NCBI GenBank assembly: GCA_047626155.1 | Contig: JBLHRR010000047.1 | Coordinates: forward strand, 1 to 32,910 | From: CALGLS01 sp047626155 | Lineage (GTDB): Bacteria > Bacteroidota > Bacteroidia > Chitinophagales > Saprospiraceae | Direction: 5' to 3' | Length of the DNA stretch: 32,910 nucleotides | Shown: positions 1-8,164 of the stretch, piece by piece | Layout: every line of letters begins with the position of its first letter | How positions within the stretch are numbered: position 1 is the first letter of the stretch | Translations under genes and position numbers: made by a program | The notes under the pieces: generated by a model | Databases searched by the model: none | What the model was told of the DNA's origin: nothing | Seen by the model: only the letters and a program-made list of their open reading frames with translations

Positions 1-190
1 AGTTAAAACCTACTATTGGTTCCGAAGAACCGGAGATCTTTCCTTAATTGTTCGCTCTTCTAATTCGATGAAAATCATCGCATCTACATTATTTTTTTCC
101 TCTTCTTCTCTCTTCCTCTTTCCTTCCGAGTTTCAATGAACTTTTCCTGTTTTTTAGAAGGTTTTAAACACCCTCCGTAAAACGGGACTG

Positions 191-222
191 CAAAGATAGG
201 GAAGTCAAATCGTATAACCAAA
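191..222 (-). promoter_or_regulatory. Bacteroidota consensus promoter firing out of the left edge
   Basis: On the minus strand TTTG (219-222) is followed after exactly 20 bases by TATCTTTG (191-198). This matches the TTTG-N19/20-TAnnTTTG promoter used by the Bacteroidota primary sigma factor. The downstream leader is purine-rich, has no convincing start codon, and contains GTTCATTGAAA (131-141). That string resembles leaders preceding 16S rRNA genes in this phylum. The rRNA link is inference because the gene itself would lie outside the window. Confidence 0.6.
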
Positions 223-344
223 CTTTTTTTACTTTTTTTCCTGTTATTTTTTCGAGGAGAAAGAAATTCAGGAGCCTCTATTCGTTTTAAAACCCAAGCC
301 ACCTATTAACTCACTCATTAACAGCTACTTATGTTTTATCAATT

Positions 345-378
345 AAACAATATTAAAAAAGCTTTTTTAATATTGTTT
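345..378. repeat. 34-base perfect AT-rich palindrome
   Basis: Two 17-base arms (345-361 and 362-378) are exact reverse complements meeting at AAGCTT. The half-arm reads AAACAATATTAAAAAAG. As RNA it would fold into a stem of about 15 bp with a tiny loop and a U-rich 3' arm on either strand, so it could act as a bidirectional terminator. It lies about 270 bases beyond the rpsA terminator and faces no obvious gene end. A protein-binding palindrome is an alternative. Confidence 0.6.
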
Positions 379-613
379 TGTGGAAATTTAAGCCTTTTCT
401 CATATCTCTTAAACTTTCTCTTTTTTCACTCATTTCCCCCTTAACAATAGCGAAACTCCGATTTCATCCAGGGTATAAATCATAAAGCTTTTCTGCAGTA
501 AATCTTGTCCATTATGAGGCCGCCCTCTAGTCATTAACTAATCGACACTACCTCGTGATAGTACTTCTTATCATTTGAGGTACAACTTTCAAAAGAGTAA
601 AGCCTTATAATGC

Positions 614-650
614 AAAAATCCCTAGCAGACATTACGTCTACCAGGGATTT
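614..650 (-). terminator. rpsA transcription terminator
   Basis: Arms 616-630 and 636-650 pair except at two internal positions, with AAATCCCT/AGGGATTT at the base and AGAC/GTCT at the top, around a 5-base loop. Read on the minus strand it is followed by a T run (plus-strand A run at 614-618). It lies 29 bases past the rpsA stop codon. Confidence 0.7.
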
Positions 651-678
651 AATTCTTTATCGAGAAGGAGTGCTAGAG

Positions 679-2958
679 TTATGCCTTACCTCCATCAAGG
701 GCATCTTGCCATTCTTTTAGCTTGTCCCATTCGCCATCGGCAGCCATTTTAGCCTGAGCAGGCCAAGTGGTTGGATCATGCATTTTGTATCTGGATCCAG
801 CAGCTTCCAAAACTTCTTTTATTTTCTCAGGAGTAGCCTCAGAAAGTGCAGCAAAAGTTTTAATATCCGCATTTTGAAGAAGTTCTGCAATCTTAGGTCC
901 GACCCCTTCAATCTTCTTCAAGTCATCAGCAGCTGTTTTAACAGTTGTTGCTACAGGTACTTCTTCCATTACCAACTCTTCTACTTTTTCCTCAACAACT
1001 TCTGCAACTGGCTCTTCTTTCTTAGGAGCTGTTGGGGGAGTAGGAGCCGCAGAAGCTTTTTCTACTTTATCTCCCTGATCTTCCAATTGAACTTTCAATT
1101 CGGAGAAAGCAGCCATATCACCAAGGGTGGTTTTTTCTAACTTGGAAGTTTGACTCTGAATCACTTTAGTAGTTTCTTTTCTTGCTTTGACCTTTGTCTC
1201 TTTGACCGTTTCGTCAGCCTCTCTGCGAATATCATCGAGGTAACGTAAGTGAGAAACTAAGATGCGCTTATCGTCTCTATTGAATTCAATCACCTTTACA
1301 GTCAATTCTTCATCTACGTTAGCAGGTGTCCCGTCTTCTTTTTTGATGTGCTTAATAGGAGCAAAAGCTTCCAAACCGTAAGGCATCTGAACGATGGCTC
1401 CACGATCATCCTTACGCAACAAGGTTGCCTGATGATAAGAACCAACCGGGAATACATTTTCGAAAGTATCCCATGGATTTTCTTCGATTTGCTTATGACC
1501 TAAAGATAATTTTCTGTTGTCTTTGTCAATTTCCAAAATAACAACATCAATTGTCTTCCCTTTACTCGTAAACTCAGAAGGGTGAGAGAATCGCTTAGTC
1601 CAAGATAAATCAGAAATGTGTACCATTCCTCCAATCCCTTCATTCAATTCTACAAAAACACCATAAGGTGTTAAGTTCTTCACTTCTCCTCTGTGACGAG
1701 AGTCAACAGGGAATTGCTTTTCGATCTCACTCCATGGGTCATTACTCAACTGCTTAATACTCAAAGACATTTTACGGTCTTCTCTATCTACAGTAACTAC
1801 TTTTGCTTCATACTCCTGACCTAACTTGAAGTGTTCTCTTGCATTGATGGGGTGATTGCTCCACGTAACTTCCGAAACGTGGATCAAACCTTCAACGCCT
1901 GGCTGAATTTCTAAGAATGCACCGTAATCTTCTATGTTTACGATCTTACCTTTTACAGTACTTCCTTCTCCTATCTCAGCAGTTAATACTTCCCATGGGT
2001 GTGATTGCAATTGCTTCAAACCTAGAGAAATACGCTTCTTATTCTCATCAAAATCAAGTACAACTACATTGATTTTCTGGTTCAAAGAAAGAACTTCACT
2101 TGGGTGCGAAATACGACCCCATGAAATATCTGTAATATATAGTAGACCATCTACACCACCCAAATCAAGGAATGCACCGAAGTCGGTTAAGTTTTTCACC
2201 AAACCTTCCAGTACCTGACCTTTCTCCAATCTTCCGATGATAGCGTCTCTTTGATCTGCTAAATCGCTTTCGATAAGTGCTTTGTGAGAAACAACCGCGT
2301 TCTTAATAGTCTCGTTGATCTTAACTACACGGAATTCCATTGTTTTACCAACATATGCATCATAATCGATAATAGGCTTAATATCAATCTGAGACCCAGG
2401 AAGAAATGTCTCCAATCCACCCGTATCTACGATAAGACCACCTTTTGTTTTGCTAACCACTGTACCTTTAATAACGGTACCATTAACGTGTGAGTCAACA
2501 ATATCTTCCCAAGCGCGTAATAATTTTGCTTTACGGCGAGAAAGTATTAATCGTCCTTTGTCGTCTTCTTGCTGCTCTACATATACGTCTACGTAGTCTC
2601 CTACTTTCATGTCAGGTGTATCCCTGAATTCTGAAAGAGAGATCAAACCATCAGATTTGAATTTCACATCTAATACCACATCTCCAGCGGTAATAGAAGA
2701 AACCAAAGCTGAAACGATTTCGCTTTCGCCAATCGTGTTCAAGGTAGATTCGTATTCTTTTAGATAAGCTTCGATTTCACTTTCGGAGTAAGGCAATGAA
2801 TGCATGTTGCCTTTTTCCCAGTCAAAATCGTCGTGAGGAGTTTTAGAATGGTCATCTTGCTGAATAAGCTCATCGATGCCAATCTTCTCTGGACTATTGT
2901 CCGCTGGATTTGAAGAAGTATTTGCTGCTTCTTCGTTTAGGTTCTTTTCGTCTGCCAT
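679..2958 (-). CDS. rpsA: 30S ribosomal protein S1 with C-terminal helix-hairpin-helix extension
   Basis: Ribosomal protein S1 helps the 30S subunit bind and unfold mRNA. This is especially relevant in Bacteroidota, where Shine-Dalgarno sequences are rare. The 759-residue protein has an acidic N-terminus (1-80) and six S1/OB repeats at about 85-143, 158-226, 246-314, 331-400, 417-486 and 503-571. The later repeats carry clear signatures such as YGAFLE and YGVFVE. A charged and Pro/Glu-rich linker (about 580-675) leads to a helix-hairpin-helix (KKIEGVGPKIAELL, 681-694) and a tail with HDPTTWPAQA. E. coli S1 has 557 residues and lacks this tail. A very similar tail is known on some Bacteroidota L21 proteins. 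Start is the ATG following a consensus promoter at 3029-3060; a terminator lies at 614-650. Identification is secure; the role of the extra domain is unknown. Confidence 0.97.
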   Translation of the reverse strand: MADEKNLNEEAANTSSNPADNSPEKIGIDELIQQDDHSKTPHDDFDWEKGNMHSLPYSESEIEAYLKEYESTLNTIGESEIVSALVSSITAGDVVLDVKFKSDGLISLSEFRDTPDMKVGDYVDVYVEQQEDDKGRLILSRRKAKLLRAWEDIVDSHVNGTVIKGTVVSKTKGGLIVDTGGLETFLPGSQIDIKPIIDYDAYVGKTMEFRVVKINETIKNAVVSHKALIESDLADQRDAIIGRLEKGQVLEGLVKNLTDFGAFLDLGGVDGLLYITDISWGRISHPSEVLSLNQKINVVVLDFDENKKRISLGLKQLQSHPWEVLTAEIGEGSTVKGKIVNIEDYGAFLEIQPGVEGLIHVSEVTWSNHPINAREHFKLGQEYEAKVVTVDREDRKMSLSIKQLSNDPWSEIEKQFPVDSRHRGEVKNLTPYGVFVELNEGIGGMVHISDLSWTKRFSHPSEFTSKGKTIDVVILEIDKDNRKLSLGHKQIEENPWDTFENVFPVGSYHQATLLRKDDRGAIVQMPYGLEAFAPIKHIKKEDGTPANVDEELTVKVIEFNRDDKRILVSHLRYLDDIRREADETVKETKVKARKETTKVIQSQTSKLEKTTLGDMAAFSELKVQLEDQGDKVEKASAAPTPPTAPKKEEPVAEVVEEKVEELVMEEVPVATTVKTAADDLKKIEGVGPKIAELLQNADIKTFAALSEATPEKIKEVLEAAGSRYKMHDPTTWPAQAKMAADGEWDKLKEWQDALDGGKA

Positions 2959-3028
2959 AAAAGAATCCTCAATTTGTAGCTCCTATATATAATATACGGA
3001 ACGAGGTTAAGAAATATTTTTGCGGGTG

Positions 3029-3060
3029 CAAAGGTACAATTTTCACTTTAAGAAACCAAA
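3029..3060 (-). promoter_or_regulatory. rpsA promoter
   Basis: The minus strand reads TTTG (3057-3060), 20 bases, then TACCTTTG (3029-3036), matching the Bacteroidota consensus. It lies about 70 bases upstream of the rpsA ATG. The leader between shows no strong Shine-Dalgarno sequence. Confidence 0.8.
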
Positions 3061-3103
3061 CAATATATTTATTATATTTTAGAGGCATTTGGAGGGTATA
3101 TTT

Positions 3104-3133
3104 TTTGTCCTTCCCTGAAAATTTGTACTTTTA
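3104..3133 (+). promoter_or_regulatory. Probable fadD promoter
   Basis: TTTG (3104-3107) is followed after 18 bases by TACTTTTA (3126-3133), one base off TAnnTTTG. The predicted start lies near 3140, just before the inverted repeat at 3144-3171 and about 100 bases before the fadD ATG. Confidence 0.5.
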
Positions 3134-3143
3134 GTCGATACAT

Positions 3144-3171
3144 TCGGACTCTAATCCTAATTAGAGTCCGA
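3144..3171. promoter_or_regulatory. Perfect 12-bp inverted repeat, candidate operator of fadD
   Basis: Arms TCGGACTCTAAT (3144-3155) and ATTAGAGTCCGA (3160-3171) are exact reverse complements around the loop CCTA. The repeat begins about four bases after the predicted fadD start site and lies 72 bases before the ATG. That is a typical place for a repressor operator. TetR-family fatty-acid regulators bind similar palindromes at fad genes in other bacteria, but no regulator gene is present here. A 5'-leader hairpin is the alternative. It lacks a T run, so it is unlikely to be an intrinsic terminator. Confidence 0.55.
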
Positions 3172-3243
3172 TATAGCTCCTACATTAATGAGGATCCAGT
3201 CTCTACAAGACTCCGTATTATATAACCTAAGTACCTTATTAAA

Positions 3244-4926
3244 ATGACAAACAATCGTCCATGGCTTTCCAATTATCCGGGAGGCGTTCCTGCCAATATT
3301 AATCCAGAGCAGTACTCGGGTTTGGTAGATTTATTTGAAGAAGTATTCAAAAAATATAAGTATAAGACCGCCTTTACCTGCATGGATAAGGGAATCACCT
3401 TTGAGCAATTAGATAAATGGTCGACTCAATTTGGAGCTTACCTTTTGTCCCGGGGCTTAGAGCCAGGTGACAAGGTAGCCTTAATGATGCCCAACATGCT
3501 ACAATATCCAATCGCTTTGTTTGGTGCACTTAGAGCAGGGCTTGTGGTTGTCAATACGAACCCACTTTACACCCCCCGCGAGATGCAGCATCAATTTACC
3601 GATTCGGGGGCTAAGGCTATTATCATAGCGGAGAATTTTGCTGCAAACCTGGAAAAGGTTATTGACAAAACGAGGATTAAAACCGTCATTGTTACTAGCA
3701 TTGGTGAACTACTAGGTGCCTTTAAGGGAACGATGGTCAATTTTGTAGTCAGGAATATAAAGCGAATGGTACCTGCCTACACGATTCCCAATACGGTTAC
3801 TTTCAAAGAGGCCCTGAGAAATGGCAAAAAATTCAGTTTGAAAAGGCACCAGGGCCTACCTAATGATGTCATACTATTACAATATACTGGGGGAACCACA
3901 GGCGTCTCCAAGGGTGCGATGCTGACCAACAAGAATTTGGTTTCCAATATGCTTCAAATACAAGCATACATGATGCCTTTTTTGACAGAAGGGGAGGAGA
4001 TTGCTTTATCTCCGCTACCGATGTATCATATTTTTGCCTTTAGTGTAAATTGTCTGGCGCTAATGAGCATTGGTACACAAACTGTACTAATTGTAAACCC
4101 TAGAGATTTACCAACGGTTACTAGTGCCTTCAAAAAGTATCCTATTTCACTAGTCACGGGAGTCAATACTTTATTTAATGCATTGGTCAATGACAAGGCC
4201 TTCCAAAAACTTGATTTTCCCAGCTTGAAAGTTTCCGTTGGGGGAGGGATGGCTGTGCAAAGGTCCGTTGCAGAAAGGTGGAAGGAAATAACAAAGTGCA
4301 CTCTCTCAGAGGGATATGGCATGACAGAAAGCTCACCGGTGGCGACTATGAACCCTTTGGATGGAACTGGTCGAATCGGCACCATTGGCCTGCCTGTTCC
4401 TTCAACAGATCTTCGCATCGTGGACGATTCTGGTTTACCAATCCCTCAAGGTGCTGTTGGCGAAATACAAATAAAAGGGCCACAGGTCATGAAAGGATAC
4501 TATAACAGGCCTGAAGAAACCAACAAAACAATTACAACTGACGGTTGGTTGTGTAGTGGAGACATTGGCTTAATGGAAGAAGATGGTTTTTTCAAGATTG
4601 TAGATCGAAAAAAAGATATGATTTTAGTTTCTGGGTTTAATGTCTTTCCAAATGAAATCGAGGAAGTTGTTGCCGCTCATCCGAAGGTTTTGGAAGCTGC
4701 TGCTATTGGTATCCCTAATGAAAAATCTGGCGAAGAAGTAAAGTTGTTCATTGTTAAAAGTGACAGCTCTTTAAATGAAAAAGAAATCGTCGCTTATTGT
4801 CGAGAACATCTGACAGGCTATAAAGTGCCGAAGTCAGTTGAGTTTAAGAAGGAATTACCCAAAAGTAATGTTGGGAAAATCTTACGAAGAATATTGCGGG
4901 AAAAGGAAATGGGCAAAGGGAGTTAA
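3244..4926 (+). CDS. fadD: Long-chain fatty acid-CoA ligase
   Basis: An adenylate-forming enzyme that activates fatty acids to acyl-CoA using ATP and CoA, for beta-oxidation or lipid synthesis. At 560 residues it matches E. coli FadD (561). Visible motifs are the phosphate-binding loop YTGGTTGVSKGAM (from residue 214), GYGMTESSP of the adenylate-binding motif, the hinge region around DRKKDMILVSGFNVFP, and a C-terminal lysine in PKSNVGKILRR that fits the catalytic lysine of the family. There is no signal peptide, so it is cytosolic or peripheral. It stands alone, with the divergent rpsA upstream and a peptidase 73 bases downstream. The upstream palindrome suggests regulated expression. Chain-length specificity cannot be read from sequence. 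Confidence 0.93.
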   Translation: MTNNRPWLSNYPGGVPANINPEQYSGLVDLFEEVFKKYKYKTAFTCMDKGITFEQLDKWSTQFGAYLLSRGLEPGDKVALMMPNMLQYPIALFGALRAGLVVVNTNPLYTPREMQHQFTDSGAKAIIIAENFAANLEKVIDKTRIKTVIVTSIGELLGAFKGTMVNFVVRNIKRMVPAYTIPNTVTFKEALRNGKKFSLKRHQGLPNDVILLQYTGGTTGVSKGAMLTNKNLVSNMLQIQAYMMPFLTEGEEIALSPLPMYHIFAFSVNCLALMSIGTQTVLIVNPRDLPTVTSAFKKYPISLVTGVNTLFNALVNDKAFQKLDFPSLKVSVGGGMAVQRSVAERWKEITKCTLSEGYGMTESSPVATMNPLDGTGRIGTIGLPVPSTDLRIVDDSGLPIPQGAVGEIQIKGPQVMKGYYNRPEETNKTITTDGWLCSGDIGLMEEDGFFKIVDRKKDMILVSGFNVFPNEIEEVVAAHPKVLEAAAIGIPNEKSGEEVKLFIVKSDSSLNEKEIVAYCREHLTGYKVPKSVEFKKELPKSNVGKILRRILREKEMGKGS

Positions 4927-4999
4927 TATCCGTCGATACTTTTAATTAACCTGAAAGAATAAAATCTAATTCATCCAACAAAAGACCAAATCACAAATC

Positions 5000-7243
5000 A
5001 TGAATAAAGCCATTTCTTTTATCGTATTACTATTGTTATGCTTTGAAGTAAACGCACAACAATCGGATTCCGGTTTACTCAGCATTGATCGTATTTTTCA
5101 AAGTAGCGAATTCAGACTAGACCGTTTTGCGCAAGCACGCTGGATAGAAGATGGCACAGCCTATACTTCGTTAGAATCTTCTTTGGACTATAAAAAAGCT
5201 AAGGAGATTATTCGTTATGAAACAGCAACAGGGAAGCGGTCCATTCTCGTTAGCGCAGAAAAGCTAATTCCAAAAGGACAGACAACGCCTTTGCGAATTG
5301 CAAACTACCAGTGGTCCACGGACAAGAAACAACTTTTGATTTTCACCAATACAAAACGAGTTTGGAGACGGAATACGAAAGGGGATTATTGGGTTTTAAA
5401 TATGGTCAGCGGTCGCTTGAATCAAGTTGGTGCCCCTCTTCCTGAGTCGTCGCTAATGTTTGCAAAATTTTCGCCGGACGCTTCTCAAATTGCTTATGTA
5501 AGTGAACATAATCTTTTTGTAGAAAACCTAAGTACTGGAAATATCAATCAAATCACAGACGATGGTTCCTCCACATTAATCAATGGCACTTTTGATTGGG
5601 CCTATGAGGAAGAATTTGGTTGTCGGGATGGCTTCCGTTGGAGCCCTGATGGAAAGCACATCGCCTTTTGGCAAGTAGATGCAAAAGGGATTCGTGATTT
5701 CTTGATGATTAACAACACCGATTCCATTTACGCACGAACCATTCCCGTACAATATCCCAAGGTTGGCGAAACACCCTCTGCTTGCCGAATTGGAATTACC
5801 CCTGCCTCAGGTGGCCCAACGGTATGGATGAGAATTCCTGGCGATAACCAACAACATTACTTACCCCGAATGAAATGGACAGAAGACAGCAAAGGACTAC
5901 TTGCTTTTCAACTGAACCGAAAGCAAAACACGGTAAACCTTTGGAACTGCAACAAAACAACTGGGATTTCTAACAAGACTTACACGGAAAAGGACGAAAC
6001 CTGGATTGACGCCATCAATGAAGAAGACTGGCTTTGGTTAAACAATGGAAAATCTTTTACCTGGCTCAGCGAAGGAGATGGTTGGAAACAGTTGTATCGC
6101 ATTTCCGCAGATGGAAAAGAAAAAATGTTAATTTCTGATGGGAAGTACGATGTGATTTCTATTGTTGAGATCGATAAAAAAGGAGGATGGGTTTACTTCA
6201 TGGCTTCGCCAGACAATGCAACACAGCGTTATTTATATCAGCTTCCTTTGTATAAAAAAGGTATTGCCAGACGACTCAGCCCAATGAATCAATCCGGAAC
6301 ACATCGCTATCAGGTTGCACCAAATGGAGCTTACGCTTTTCACACTTTCTCAAATATTAATACTCCACCTATTACGGAATTGGTTAGTCTTCCTGACCAT
6401 AAAGTAGTTCGCCCTTTAATTAATAATAAAACTTATAACAATAAAATCGCAACCATTAAACGTTCCGCTACAGAATTTTTCCAGATAACAACGGAAGACA
6501 AAGTAACGATGGATGGATACATGATCAAACCACCAAGTTTTGATGCATTAAAAAAATATCCTGTCCTTTTTTATGTCTATGGAGAACCTGCGGGACAAAC
6601 GGCCAAAGACAGCTGGAACAGTAGCTTATGGCATACTATGCTTGCACAAAAAGGGTACATCGTTATAACGCTAGACAACAGGGGAACTCCAAGTCCAAAA
6701 GGACGAGAATGGCGCAAAAGTATTTATCGTAAAATTGGTGTTATCAATTCGAGAGATCAAGCAATGGCTGCAAAAGAAATTCAAAAATGGGACTTCGTTG
6801 ATCCAGAAAGAATTGGCGTTTGGGGATGGAGTGGTGGTGGATCTATGACTTTGAATCTTTTATTCAGGTATCCGGAAATATATAAAACGGGAATGTCCGT
6901 TGCACCGGTTGCCAATCAGTTGTATTATGACAATATTTATCAAGAAAGATATATGGGCGTGCCTTGGGAGAACGAAGCGGATTTTATTGAGGGTTCACCA
7001 ATTACTTACGCGAAAAACTTGGAAGGAAATTTATTATTAATTCATGGCACAGGTGACGACAATGTGCATTATCAAAATGCGGAAGTGCTGATCAACGAAT
7101 TGATCAAACATAATAAGATGTTCCAGGTAATGCCTTATCCAAATCGCTCTCATAGTATTTATGAAGGGGAGAACACTACTCGGCATCTATATACTTTGAT
7201 GACGAATTATTTGATGCGGAATTTGGAGAGTGGTGGGAAGTGA
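5000..7243 (+). CDS. Dipeptidyl peptidase IV-type S9 serine peptidase, secreted
   Basis: Removes N-terminal dipeptides, typically Xaa-Pro, from peptides in the periplasm or at the cell surface. The 747-residue protein begins with a signal peptide (MNKAISFIVLLLLCFEVNAQ, 1-20). A DPP-IV-type beta-propeller follows and contains FDWAYEEEFGCRDGFRW; the glutamates at 203-205 match the pair in DPP-IV that holds the substrate amino terminus. The C-terminal alpha/beta-hydrolase domain has the catalytic Ser611 (GWSGGG), Asp686 (GTGDDNVH) and His718 (NRSHSIYE). The complete triad and the length of DPP-IV homologues indicate an active enzyme. It has no T9SS tail. A terminator follows at 7282-7321. It may share a transcript with fadD, since no terminator separates them, though a weak TAnnTTT-like element lies at 4937-4944. 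Confidence 0.93.
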   Translation: MNKAISFIVLLLLCFEVNAQQSDSGLLSIDRIFQSSEFRLDRFAQARWIEDGTAYTSLESSLDYKKAKEIIRYETATGKRSILVSAEKLIPKGQTTPLRIANYQWSTDKKQLLIFTNTKRVWRRNTKGDYWVLNMVSGRLNQVGAPLPESSLMFAKFSPDASQIAYVSEHNLFVENLSTGNINQITDDGSSTLINGTFDWAYEEEFGCRDGFRWSPDGKHIAFWQVDAKGIRDFLMINNTDSIYARTIPVQYPKVGETPSACRIGITPASGGPTVWMRIPGDNQQHYLPRMKWTEDSKGLLAFQLNRKQNTVNLWNCNKTTGISNKTYTEKDETWIDAINEEDWLWLNNGKSFTWLSEGDGWKQLYRISADGKEKMLISDGKYDVISIVEIDKKGGWVYFMASPDNATQRYLYQLPLYKKGIARRLSPMNQSGTHRYQVAPNGAYAFHTFSNINTPPITELVSLPDHKVVRPLINNKTYNNKIATIKRSATEFFQITTEDKVTMDGYMIKPPSFDALKKYPVLFYVYGEPAGQTAKDSWNSSLWHTMLAQKGYIVITLDNRGTPSPKGREWRKSIYRKIGVINSRDQAMAAKEIQKWDFVDPERIGVWGWSGGGSMTLNLLFRYPEIYKTGMSVAPVANQLYYDNIYQERYMGVPWENEADFIEGSPITYAKNLEGNLLLIHGTGDDNVHYQNAEVLINELIKHNKMFQVMPYPNRSHSIYEGENTTRHLYTLMTNYLMRNLESGGK

Positions 7244-7281
7244 TAAAAGATGATCGAAGTTACTCAATAAAGGACTAACAC

Positions 7282-7321
7282 AAAAGAGGCTGCCTCAACA
7301 AATGGGGCTGCCTCTTTTTTA
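7282..7321 (+). terminator. Terminator of the DPP-IV gene
   Basis: Arms 7282-7296 and 7304-7318 pair (AAAAGAGGC with GCCTCTTTT) with one mismatch and a GU pair. A T run follows. It lies 39 bases after the stop codon. Confidence 0.8.
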
Positions 7322-7379
7322 TGTCTATTTAGTTAAGGATCAATAAAAGAATAACTTATAATATTTGGCTGCTACTTTT

Positions 7380-7470
7380 GCACCTACTCTTCGTTGCCAA
7401 AATACTCGTTATGCTAAGGCATAAGTCGCATTTCGCCGCCTCGATTAGACACAAAATTTGCTACCCAAAC
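7380..7470. repeat. Candidate intergenic repeat element
   Basis: This stretch is more GC-rich than its flanks and contains a small hairpin (TTATGC at 7409-7414 with GCATAA at 7419-7424) followed by GCATTTCGCCGCCTCG. It has no open frame that looks coding. Its look suggests an interspersed intergenic element, but only one copy is in the window, so this is unproven. Confidence 0.25.
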
Positions 7471-7503
7471 CTTTATAACTTATTTTTTAATCGATCCTAA
7501 GAC

Positions 7504-7908
7504 TTACCTATTCAGTAAATCTCTAATTTGTGCAAGTAGTTCTTCCTGAGTTGGTCCGGCAGGTGCTGCTGGTGCAGGAGGTGTTTTTGTTTTATTGTAA
7601 GATCTTACAATCATAAATAAAACGAAACCAACAATAATTAAATTGATGATACTGTTAACCCAAGCTCCCCAACGAATTGCGTTCTCAGGAGTAGCTATAG
7701 TTACTCCGTCAGCAGCCATAACTGCTGGGGCTAATACATGTTTCAATTCTGAAAAGTCCATCCCTCCAGCTGCTTGTCCTATAACAGGCATTACGATATC
7801 ATTCACAAATCCATTTACAACCAAGCCGACGGCACCGGCTAAAATTACGGCAACAGCAAAGTCAACGACGTTCCCCGTCATAATAAAATCCTTAAACTCT
7901 TTAAACAT
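7504..7908 (-). CDS. mscL: Large-conductance mechanosensitive channel MscL
   Basis: A homopentameric inner-membrane pore that opens under membrane tension and releases solutes during hypo-osmotic shock. The 134-residue protein is the normal length for MscL. It starts with the amphipathic helix MFKEFKDFIMTGNVVD. TM1 (about 16-42) contains the gate-lining AVAVILAGAVGLVV and ends in NDIVMPVIG. A periplasmic loop (about 48-80) follows, then TM2 (about 84-103) and a cytosolic Pro/Ala linker with the C-terminal helix EELLAQIRDLLNR. Single gene, converging with the DPP-IV gene and 257 bases downstream of the aconitase stop on the same strand. I saw no convincing promoter or terminator of its own. 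Confidence 0.96.
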   Translation of the reverse strand: MFKEFKDFIMTGNVVDFAVAVILAGAVGLVVNGFVNDIVMPVIGQAAGGMDFSELKHVLAPAVMAADGVTIATPENAIRWGAWVNSIINLIIVGFVLFMIVRSYNKTKTPPAPAAPAGPTQEELLAQIRDLLNR

Positions 7909-8095
7909 AGTTAATAATTTAGTTGGTTAGATAAAATGTTTTGAAGTCGAAGTTGCCTGACGTTTTCTCGACAGTCTATTTTATAACAACTCCGATAGGT
8001 CCACGGATTTGAGACGAAATTAACAATAAATGTCACACTTCTGACATTTAAAAATCTAAAAGGAATCTAAGTAGTCTGAGTGATGATAGTCATCT

Positions 8096-8131
8096 AAAAA
8101 AGGCACTGCCAAATGAATGACAGCGCCTTTT
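8096..8131 (-). terminator. Aconitase gene terminator
   Basis: AAAAGGC (8098-8104) pairs with GCCTTTT (8125-8131), and CTG with CAG above one mismatch. On the minus strand the stem is followed by a T run from the A tract ending near 8096. It lies about 35 bases past the acn stop. Confidence 0.65.
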
Positions 8132-8164
8132 ATGCTTTTAAGTATTACTTACGGAAATGAATTG

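Larger units (their letters stand above)
1..613. other. Gene-poor left edge with leftward promoter and long palindrome
   Basis: I see no credible protein gene here. The only long open frame lies on the minus strand across 84-302. It is low-complexity (Lys/Arg-rich) and has a consensus promoter inside it, so I treat it as leader DNA. Small hairpins occur at 18-31 (5-bp stem, CGAA loop) and 66-80 (6-bp stem). A 34-base perfect palindrome sits at 345-378. The minus-strand transcript starting near 185 would leave the window at position 1. Confidence 0.6.

Noticed and set aside
84..302. Minus-strand open frame of 72 codons at the left edge
   Set aside because: Composition is Lys/Arg-rich and tracks the purine-rich DNA. 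A consensus promoter lies inside it and no family motif is visible.
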